Source: an uncultured Alphaproteobacteria bacterium (GTDB lineage: Bacteria; Pseudomonadota; Alphaproteobacteria; Caulobacterales; Caulobacteraceae). Taken from it: 5,018 nt of DNA. Shown here piece by piece: positions 1 to 4,665 of the stretch. Under the pieces are notes generated by a model. That model saw only the letters and a program-made list of their open reading frames with translations, ran no database searches and was not told the origin of the DNA. Where the stretch lies: the NCBI GenBank assembly GCA_903928755.1, contig CAIYSH010000033.1:1-5018 (forward strand). Direction: 5' to 3'. The position numbers and the translations under genes are program-made. Every line of letters starts with the position of its first letter. Position 1 is the first letter of the stretch.

Positions 1-53
1 CGGCTTCCAAGGTTCGGCCTCAAATTTTTGATCGTGATAGCCCCACCCCAGTT

Positions 54-66
54 TTGAGGTGACCTC
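54..66. repeat. 13-bp perfect palindrome (6-bp arms, 1-nt centre)
   Basis: The sequence TGAGGT-g-ACCTCA is a perfect dyad. An alternative dyad, GGTGA-cc-TCACC at 57-68, overlaps it, so the site can be read as two interleaved palindromes. It could be a binding site for a dimeric regulator of a gene beyond the left edge. No promoter element next to it is convincing, so function is unassigned. Confidence 0.4.
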
Positions 67-72
67 ACCACC

Positions 73-91
73 AACCTATGACGTCATGGTT
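73..91. repeat. Near-perfect 19-bp inverted repeat
   Basis: AACC-t-ATGAC pairs with GTCATGGTT. Nine base pairs form with a single unpaired T at 77 and no loop, around the perfect 10-bp core ATGACGTCAT (78-87). With no loop it makes more sense as a double-stranded protein-binding site than as an RNA hairpin. It lies only six bases from the palindrome at 54-66, which suggests a compound operator, but the target gene is not visible. Confidence 0.4.
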
Positions 92-185
92 TAGGGCTTA
101 GAGCGATGCAATCACAAGTGCTTTCGCCAATCTAGGATCACCTCAAGACCCGAGGGCCCAGCAAAATTGTCTTTGGCCAGCCTCA

Positions 186-203
186 TCTCCTGACACGAGG
201 AGA
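186..203. repeat. Small hairpin, 6-bp stem
   Basis: TCTCCT (186-191) and AGGAGA (198-203) are perfect complements around the loop gacacg. Neither side is followed by a run of T, so it is not a standard intrinsic terminator in either direction. The stem is short enough to occur by chance. Confidence 0.25.
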
Positions 204-262
204 AATCTAAGGTCGGCACTTTTCAACAATATCAAATACCATTTCGACCTTTAGGCATTCAA

Positions 263-284
263 GAGTGGACCTACAGCACCACTC
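263..284 (-). terminator. Possible weak terminator hairpin after the ABC transporter gene
   Basis: On the minus strand, GAGTGG and CCACTC form a perfect 6-bp stem around a 10-base loop, beginning 6 bases past the transporter stop codon (291-293). The position is right for a transcription end. However, the stem is followed only by TTGAATG rather than a uridine run, so it would be a poor Rho-independent terminator. It could instead be a 3'-end-protecting hairpin, or chance. Confidence 0.3.
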
Positions 285-290
285 CTACCC

Positions 291-2096
291 CTACCCCACC
301 GTCACCGCATGCAGCCGCGCATAGGCTCCGCCCTGCGCCACCAGGGCCGCATGTGACCCCTCCTCAACGATCCTCCCATGCTCAAAGACCAGAATCCGAT
401 CCGCAGAGCGGATGGTCGATAGCCGGTGGGCGATCACAATGGTGGTGCGGCCGACCATCAGGGCTTCCATGGCGGCCTGGACGTCGCGCTCGGTCTCCAC
501 GTCGAGGGATGAGGTGGCTTCATCCAGGATCAGGATCGGGGCATCGGCCAGGAAGGCGCGGGCAATGGCCACCCTCTGACGCTCGCCGCCGGACAGTTTG
601 ACCCCGCGCTCGCCCACCAGGGTTCCGTAGCCCTTTGGCAGGCGGGCGATGAAGTCGTGGGCCCGGGCCCGGCGGGCGGCCAGCTCGATCTCGTCCCGGG
701 TCGCGCCGGGACGGGCATAGGCGATGTTCTCGGCTATGGTCCGGTGGAACAGGGCGGGGTCCTGGGGCACCAGGGCGATCGAGGCGCGCAGGGAGGCCTG
801 GGTCACCCCTGCAATGTCCTGACCGTCAATCCTGATGGCGCCGGACTCCAGGTCATAGAGCCGCTGGACCAGCTTGACGAAGGTCGACTTGCCGGCGCCC
901 GTGGGGCCGACCAGGGCGATCCGCTCGCCCGGCGCAATGGTCAGGCTGAAGTCGGTGAACAGGGGCTCCGGGGCGGACTTGTAGCGGAAGGTCGCCGCAT
1001 CAAAGACGATCTGGCCCTGCTGGCCGACAAAGGCCGGAGCATTGGCGGCATCAGCCACCTGGGGCTCGGTGCGGGCAAAGCGGGCCACATCCTCGGTGTC
1101 GGCCAGGCCCTTCTGCAGCATGCGGATATTGTCGCCGATATTGCGCAGATAGCTGCTCATCAGCATGAAGGCGGTGACGCCAAAGGCCACATCCCCCGCC
1201 GTAGCCTTGCCCAGGGTCCATTGCCAGATCAGCAGGCCGGTGAGGCCCGCCTGCAGGGCGGCCAGCAGGAAGTTCATCACCAGCCAGACATCGGTGCCCC
1301 GGTTCCAGGTGACCATGACGGCGTCGCGCCACAGGGCGGTGACCTTGGCCAGTCGGCCTTCTTCCCGGCCCTCGGCACCAAAGCTGCGGACCGTGGCATT
1401 GCCGGTGACGGCATCGGCCAGGGCTCCGCCCAAGCGGGAGTCCAGAGCCACCGAGCGCAGATTGGCCGGGCGGACGAACTTTTCGGTCAGCATGACATTG
1501 GCGGCCACATAGATCGCCACCACCACGAGGGAATAGAGCCCCACCAGGGGCCAGCGCACCAGCATGATCACCGACATACCGATCAGCACGGCAAAGGCCG
1601 GACCCAGCCACAGGACCACGGCGTCGGAGACCGTGTCATAGCCCCACATGGCCCGGCTGATCCGCCGGACTGTGGCCCCGGCAAAGGCATCGGCATGCCA
1701 GTCGGCCGAAAAAGACTGGACCCGCTTGAAGGCCTCGTCGGTCAGTTCCGACATGTTCCAGGCCGCCAGGGGGATGAACATCTTGTTGGAAATGTTCCGG
1801 ACGATGGCGAGGCTGAGATAGATGCCGATGAAGCTGGCCCAAGCTGACCAGGCGTCGTCCACATGGGCAGGGCCGGCGGCCACGGCGTCCACCAGCTTTC
1901 CGGACGCCCAGGGCAGGCTGAGGTCCAGGCCGATGGCCAGCAGGGTGGTGGCGATCACCCCGATCAGCAGGCCGCGGCGACGCAGCCAGAAGGCCGAGAT
2001 GAAGCCCAGCACCTGGCCATTGGACAGCAGGCGGGACTTCTGTTCGTCCTCGTCCTCATAGTGGGCGGTGTCGTCTTGGTGGGTAAGTTCGGTCAT
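291..2096 (-). CDS. ABC half-transporter, fused permease and ATPase (ABCB/MsbA-like exporter type)
   Basis: This complete 601-residue protein has the layout of a type IV (ABCB-like) exporter half-molecule, which would work as an inner-membrane dimer. After a polar acidic N-terminus (about 1-38, with EDEDE at 14-18), hydrophobic segments fall near 43-63, 86-101, 160-180, 184-203, 270-292 and 300-318, matching the usual six helices. The ATPase domain fills about 360-601. It has an A-loop aromatic Y372, Walker A GPTGAGKST (397-405), Q-loop Q445, signature LSGGERQ (501-507), Walker B ILILDE (521-526), D-loop SSLD (529-532) and switch H557. All catalytic residues are present, so it should be active. 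The ATG at 2096 is chosen because the in-frame extension runs back only to a TTG at 2261 and adds 55 low-complexity Arg/Pro/Ser residues. No good Shine-Dalgarno sequence precedes 2096. The substrate (lipid, peptide or drug) cannot be read from the sequence. It is divergent from ubiA. Confidence 0.93.
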   Translation of the reverse strand: MTELTHQDDTAHYEDEDEQKSRLLSNGQVLGFISAFWLRRRGLLIGVIATTLLAIGLDLSLPWASGKLVDAVAAGPAHVDDAWSAWASFIGIYLSLAIVRNISNKMFIPLAAWNMSELTDEAFKRVQSFSADWHADAFAGATVRRISRAMWGYDTVSDAVVLWLGPAFAVLIGMSVIMLVRWPLVGLYSLVVVAIYVAANVMLTEKFVRPANLRSVALDSRLGGALADAVTGNATVRSFGAEGREEGRLAKVTALWRDAVMVTWNRGTDVWLVMNFLLAALQAGLTGLLIWQWTLGKATAGDVAFGVTAFMLMSSYLRNIGDNIRMLQKGLADTEDVARFARTEPQVADAANAPAFVGQQGQIVFDAATFRYKSAPEPLFTDFSLTIAPGERIALVGPTGAGKSTFVKLVQRLYDLESGAIRIDGQDIAGVTQASLRASIALVPQDPALFHRTIAENIAYARPGATRDEIELAARRARAHDFIARLPKGYGTLVGERGVKLSGGERQRVAIARAFLADAPILILDEATSSLDVETERDVQAAMEALMVGRTTIVIAHRLSTIRSADRILVFEHGRIVEEGSHAALVAQGGAYARLHAVTVG

Positions 2097-2113
2097 GGGA
2101 ACCAGAATGATGA

Positions 2114-2151
2114 AGACAGATTGAGGCCCGGACCGGGCGCGGAGTCTGTCT
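2114..2151 (-). repeat. Nested inverted repeat in the ABC transporter leader
   Basis: Outer arms AGACAGA (2114-2120) and TCTGTCT (2145-2151) are perfect 7-bp complements. Inside them, GCCCGG-a-CCGGGC (2126-2138) is a perfect 6-bp dyad. The spacers between inner and outer arms are 5 and 6 bases, so the whole 38-base element is almost symmetric about position 2132. In minus-strand RNA it would form a two-stem hairpin with an internal loop, ending 17 bases before the transporter start codon. That position suits a translational control element or a regulator-binding site. The role is inferred; the pairing is directly visible. Confidence 0.5.
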
Positions 2152-2164
2152 GTGTCAGGAGGTC

Positions 2165-2180
2165 GCCGGAGGGGTCCGGC
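2165..2180. repeat. Perfect 6-bp hairpin with a 4-base loop
   Basis: GCCGGA (2165-2170) and TCCGGC (2175-2180) are exact complements around GGGG, which reads CCCC on the minus strand. It is the middle of three successive hairpins between 2114 and 2223. There is no T-run on either side, so it is not a terminator. It probably belongs to the folded leader of the minus-strand gene, though high GC raises the chance of random pairing. Confidence 0.35.
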
Positions 2181-2200
2181 AAGGCGAGGGGTCGAAGAGG

Positions 2201-2223
2201 TGACCGGCAGAGACGCCGGGTCA
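2201..2223. repeat. Hairpin, 8-bp stem with one bulged G
   Basis: TGACCGGC (2201-2208) pairs with GCCGG plus TCA (2215-2219 and 2221-2223). One G near 2220 is left unpaired, and the loop is AGAGAC. With the two preceding structures it makes a run of about 110 bases in which most positions can pair. No uridine run follows, so termination is unlikely. Confidence 0.35.
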
Positions 2224-2263
2224 GACCTGTGGTTTCGACATGCGGAAGTGGTCGGATACAACT

Positions 2264-2274
2264 ATGTGGCACAT
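2264..2274. repeat. 11-bp perfect palindrome
   Basis: ATGTG-g-CACAT is an exact dyad with 5-bp arms. It lies about 35 bases past the predicted transcription start of the transporter (near 2309, minus strand) and about 155 bases upstream of the ubiA start codon. It may be a binding site for a dimeric regulator. No specific family can be named from 11 bases. Confidence 0.3.
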
Positions 2275-2316
2275 GGTTTCAGACCCTCCTTTCCGCTCGC
2301 AGTTGGCGTCGGGAAG

Positions 2317-2345
2317 AGGCTAGGCGCGGGGTTAACAGGCGTCAA
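2317..2345 (-). promoter_or_regulatory. Candidate housekeeping promoter for the ABC transporter
   Basis: On the minus strand, TTGACG (2345-2340) is five of six to the sigma-70-type -35 consensus, and with the following C it matches the Caulobacter TTGACGS form. A 17-base spacer leads to TAGCCT (2322-2317), a weak -10. Transcription would begin near 2309, leaving a leader of about 210 bases that contains the hairpins at 2114-2223. The -35 half is good and the -10 half poor, so this is a moderate candidate only. Confidence 0.35.
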
Positions 2346-2347
2346 CC
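2330..2347. promoter_or_regulatory. Operator-like inverted repeat overlapping the candidate -35 box
   Basis: GGTTAAC (2330-2336) and GTCAACC (2341-2347) are inverted copies of each other with one mismatch, around the centre aggc (2337-2340). The 18-bp form with 7-bp arms is typical of sites for dimeric helix-turn-helix repressors. Its right arm contains the TTGAC of the proposed -35 box, so a bound protein would block polymerase. No regulator gene is in the window and the regulator family is unknown. Confidence 0.35.
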
Positions 2348-2381
2348 GCGGGGCGAGCAGGTTTCGCCAGGTGCGACCATT

Positions 2382-2395
2382 AAGTCACAAGACTT
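2382..2395. repeat. 14-bp perfect inverted repeat upstream of ubiA
   Basis: AAGTC (2382-2386) and GACTT (2391-2395) are exact complements separated by acaa. The element ends 33 bases before the ubiA start codon, so it would lie in the ubiA 5' leader or core promoter. It could be an operator or a small leader hairpin, and the short arms mean chance cannot be excluded. Confidence 0.3.
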
Positions 2396-2428
2396 CCGTG
2401 AGGATGGTTTCGAAGCTATCACCTGACC

Positions 2429-3367
2429 ATGGCCTTGAATGCCCCCCTCCCCGACGCGGCGCCGACAAACTGGGTTGACCGGTCTGCCCCTGCGGCCCTG
2501 CGGCCCTGGCTGAAGCTGGGCCGGTTCGACCGCCCCGCCGGGATCTGGCTGCTGATGCTGCCAGGCTGGCAGGGGGTGGCCCTGGCCTGCGCCATGCAGG
2601 GCAAGTGGCCCGACATCCTGCTGCTGGTGAAGATCTTCCTCGGCGCGGCCCTGATGCGGGCGGCGGGCTGTGCCTATAACGATATTGTCGACCGCGACAT
2701 CGACGCCAAGGTGGCGCGCACAGCCGGTCGGCCCATCCCCTCAGGCCAGATCTCGGTCAAGCAGGCCTGGGGCTTTCTGGTCGCCTGCGCCCTGGTCGCC
2801 TTTGGCATACTGATCACCCTGCCTCCGCTGGCCATCGCCCTTGGGGTCGGGTCCCTGGCCCTGGTGGCGGCCTATCCCTTCATGAAGCGGATCACCTGGT
2901 GGCCCCAGGCCTGGCTGGGCCTGACCTTCAACTGGGGTGCCCTGCTGGGGTCGGCCGCCGTGGACGGCCATCTGACCCTGCCGGCCGTGCTGCTCTATGT
3001 GGGCGGCGTTTTCTGGACCCTGGGCTATGATACCATCTATGCGGTCCAGGACCTGGAAGACGACGCCCTGGCCGGGGTCAAGTCTTCGGCCCGACGGCTG
3101 GGAGCTGCCGCGCCAAAGGCGGTGCTGGGCTTTTATGTGGCGGCCTTCGTCCTGGCCCTGGCCACCGGCTGGTTCGGCCATCTGGGCCCCCTCTTCCTGC
3201 CGCCAGTGGCCCTCTATGGCCTCCAGCTGTCACGTCAGGCCTCTGGCCTGCGGGTGGATGACCCCATGGGTGCCCTCAGGCTTTTCAAGTCCAACAGCAT
3301 GGCCGGGCTCCTGCTGTTTGCGGGCCTGGCCTTCGGGTCCTGGCAAGGAGCGAACCTGCCCTTCTGA
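2429..3367 (+). CDS. ubiA: 4-hydroxybenzoate polyprenyltransferase
   Basis: This 312-residue integral membrane enzyme joins a polyprenyl diphosphate to 4-hydroxybenzoate, the step that commits the ring to ubiquinone. In alphaproteobacteria the tail is usually decaprenyl, which is family knowledge and not visible here. The two Mg-diphosphate motifs of the UbiA family are intact: NDIVDRDID at 84-92 (N84, D85, D88, D92) and, in the YDTIYAVQDLEDD block at 200-212, D208 and D212. The following GVKSSARRLG (216-225) is also typical of bacterial UbiA. Hydrophobic segments recur along the chain, near 63-82, 112-132, 133-150, 163-178, 183-200, 231-250, 252-268 and 290-306. Length fits the family. The ATG at 2429 is chosen because the preceding bases contain no in-frame start that improves the protein. 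No clear Shine-Dalgarno sequence precedes it, so initiation may be weak or leaderless. The P450 gene follows after 57 bases with no strong terminator between. Confidence 0.95.
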   Translation: MALNAPLPDAAPTNWVDRSAPAALRPWLKLGRFDRPAGIWLLMLPGWQGVALACAMQGKWPDILLLVKIFLGAALMRAAGCAYNDIVDRDIDAKVARTAGRPIPSGQISVKQAWGFLVACALVAFGILITLPPLAIALGVGSLALVAAYPFMKRITWWPQAWLGLTFNWGALLGSAAVDGHLTLPAVLLYVGGVFWTLGYDTIYAVQDLEDDALAGVKSSARRLGAAAPKAVLGFYVAAFVLALATGWFGHLGPLFLPPVALYGLQLSRQASGLRVDDPMGALRLFKSNSMAGLLLFAGLAFGSWQGANLPF

Positions 3368-3413
3368 GGTCTGGCTCAAAGGCTCAGCCCGTGGCAGATT
3401 GGAGAAGAGTATT

Positions 3414-3418
3414 AGGGA
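3414..3418 (+). promoter_or_regulatory. Ribosome binding site for the P450 gene
   Basis: AGGGA lies six bases before the ATG at 3425. It supports that start over the in-frame methionines at codons 10 and 12, which have no such sequence at a suitable distance. Confidence 0.55.
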
Positions 3419-3424
3419 CAGGCC

Positions 3425-4657
3425 ATGACTGACACGCCTCTGCCAACTATTATGACCATGACTCCGTTCAATCCGGAGTTCCAGAAGGACCCGCACTCGG
3501 TCCTGAAACCCCTGCGCGAGCGGTGCCCTGTCATGCATGATGAAACCTCGGGCAGTTTCATCATCAGCAAGTTCAGCGATGTCCGCGCCATCGCCACAGA
3601 CTTGACCCTGTGGCGGGATCCTTTGCGGGCAGACCCCTCTGCCGTCATGCAGCGCCGGTTTTCCGATGCCGTGATTGAGGGTGTACCAAGGTCAGAGACC
3701 TCAAGCATTCTGACGCTCGACAATCCCGATCACGCACGGGTGCGAGGTCCCCTGGCCCAGGCCCTCTATGCCCGGGTCGCGAAAATCCGGCCCCAGGTGG
3801 AGGCCATTGTCGATCTGGCCCTGGACCGCATGGCGGCGAAGAGCAGCTTTGATCTGATGGATGAGTTCTGCGTCCCCATCCCCATCGATGTCATTGCTGT
3901 CATTTTGGGGGTCGATCACGCGCGGCTGGTGGAATTCCGCGACTGGTCGGAAGGCATCATCCAGGCCCTGAACCCCTTCCGCAACGAAGACCAGACCCGG
4001 CATATGGAGCGGGCCAACCAGGCCCTGACAGATTATTTCCGGGCCGCCATCCGTGAGCGCCGGGACAATCCCCAGGATGACCTGATCAGCGACATGACCC
4101 AGCTCCAGGCGCAGGGCGTGCCGCTCAGCGATGAGGAATTGCGCATCAATCTGGCGGCCCTCTTGGTGGGCGGCAACCTGACCACCACCGACCTGATCGG
4201 CAACGGCGTGCGCCTGCTGATGCTGCACCCGGAGGAATTGTCAAAACTCAGGGCCGATCCAGGTCTGATCAACAACGCGGTGGAAGAAATCCTGCGCTAC
4301 GAACCCCCAATCGACATGACCAGCCGGATTGCCTCGAAGGATATGGAAGTGGGTGGCTGTCCGATTAGGGCGACCCAGTCCATGACCCTCTCCCTGCGCG
4401 GTGCCAATCGCGATCCCGAAGCCTTCCCCGATCCCGACCGGTTCGACGTCAGCCGCAAGCGCGCGGCCCACATGGCCTTTGGCGGCGGCGCCCATATCTG
4501 CATCGGCGCGCCCCTGGCTAGGCTCGAAGCCCAGGTGGCGATTCCCCGCCTGCTGGAACGCTTCCCCAATCTCAGACTTGCCGATCCCTCCGCCGACGCC
4601 GTCTGGCGCACCCTGCCCTTCTTCCGTGGGCTGCAGCGTTTGGACCTGGCGGTTTAG
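3425..4657 (+). CDS. Cytochrome P450, soluble bacterial type
   Basis: This complete 410-residue heme-thiolate monooxygenase uses O2 and two electrons, normally from a ferredoxin and its reductase, to oxidise a small hydrophobic molecule. There is no N-terminal membrane anchor, so it should be cytosolic. Visible landmarks are the C-helix heme contacts H103 and R107 (HARVR), the I-helix GGNLTTT (249-255) with the catalytic threonine at T253, the K-helix ExxR pair E288/R291, the heme-propionate arginine R301, a DPEAFPDPDRF block (330-340), and the heme loop FGGGAHICIGAPLAR (352-366) with the cysteine ligand C359. The acidic residue normally just before the threonine pair is L252 here, which is unusual. 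G+C by hand count is about 58% over 3421-3720, and one sampled line further in (4141-4200) is 67%. The substrate is unknown and the CYP family cannot be assigned by eye. The gene lies 57 bases after ubiA and 8 before the desaturase, so co-transcription is likely. Confidence 0.94.
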   Translation: MTDTPLPTIMTMTPFNPEFQKDPHSVLKPLRERCPVMHDETSGSFIISKFSDVRAIATDLTLWRDPLRADPSAVMQRRFSDAVIEGVPRSETSSILTLDNPDHARVRGPLAQALYARVAKIRPQVEAIVDLALDRMAAKSSFDLMDEFCVPIPIDVIAVILGVDHARLVEFRDWSEGIIQALNPFRNEDQTRHMERANQALTDYFRAAIRERRDNPQDDLISDMTQLQAQGVPLSDEELRINLAALLVGGNLTTTDLIGNGVRLLMLHPEELSKLRADPGLINNAVEEILRYEPPIDMTSRIASKDMEVGGCPIRATQSMTLSLRGANRDPEAFPDPDRFDVSRKRAAHMAFGGGAHICIGAPLARLEAQVAIPRLLERFPNLRLADPSADAVWRTLPFFRGLQRLDLAV

Positions 4658-4660
4658 GAA
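4656..4660 (+). promoter_or_regulatory. Desaturase ribosome binding site overlapping the P450 stop codon
   Basis: AGGAA begins inside the P450 stop codon TAG (4655-4657) and ends five bases before the desaturase ATG at 4666. This fixes the start and points to translational coupling, with ribosomes finishing the P450 helping to start the desaturase. Confidence 0.6.
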
Positions 4661-4665
4661 TTCCC

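Larger units (their letters stand above)
1..290. other. Gene-poor, lower-GC region left of the ABC transporter
   Basis: I see no supportable gene here. The three plus-strand frames entering from the left edge reach stop codons at 29-31, 55-57 and 58-60, so at most a few C-terminal codons of an upstream gene could be present, and none of the three short tails is recognisable. By hand count the stretch is 144/290 G+C, about 50%, clearly below the coding sequence to its right. It contains palindromes at 54-66 and 73-91, a hairpin at 186-203 and a hairpin at 263-284 just past the ABC gene, each listed separately. The composition fits untranslated or recently acquired DNA, but no transposase, inverted terminal repeat pair or tRNA was found to support acquisition. 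Confidence 0.6.
2097..2428. other. Divergent intergenic region between the ABC transporter and ubiA
   Basis: This 332-base stretch separates two divergent genes, so it should contain the promoters of both. No credible protein is seen: the frames that stay open are Arg/Pro-rich and resemble no family I know. It is unusually rich in dyad symmetry: a nested repeat at 2114-2151, hairpins at 2165-2180 and 2201-2223, and palindromes at 2264-2274, 2330-2347 and 2382-2395. The motif TGGTTTC also occurs three times on the plus strand (2230-2236, 2274-2280, 2405-2411). The hairpin cluster lies nearest the transporter, so it would sit in that gene's 5' leader if transcription starts near 2309. I could not find a convincing plus-strand promoter for ubiA. 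Confidence 0.6.

Noticed and set aside
1..31. End of a tRNA, suggested by GGTTCG near 11-16
   Set aside because: The flanking bases cannot form the 5-bp T-arm stem and there is no acceptor stem end or CCA.
657..1847. Long plus-strand open frame (396 codons) opposite the ABC transporter
   Set aside because: It lies entirely antisense to a gene with all ABC motifs. Its Gly/Gln/His/Asp-rich translation matches no family and is typical of the reverse frame of high-GC coding DNA.
2267..2282. Possible sigma-54 promoter (TGGCAC with a -12 element)
   Set aside because: TGGCAC at 2267-2272 matches the -24 element, but the -12 position reads TTCA instead of TTGC, losing the essential GC.
2404..2478. 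Small open frame of 24 codons overlapping the ubiA start in another frame, as a leader peptide
   Set aside because: The GAGG before its ATG is directly adjacent, too close to act as a ribosome binding site, and the peptide shows no regulatory feature such as a codon run.
3364..3390. Terminator between ubiA and the P450
   Set aside because: Only a 5-bp CTGAG/CTCAG stem or a 4-bp GGCT/AGCC stem can form, and no T-run follows.
3399..3415. Promoter for the P450 using TATTAG at 3410-3415
   Set aside because: The -10-like hexamer has no -35-like sequence at 16-18 bases upstream; TTGGAG at 3399 is far too close.
3701..4228. Minus-strand open frame opposite the P450 gene
   Set aside because: It is antisense to a clear P450 reading frame and has biased composition and no recognisable domain.
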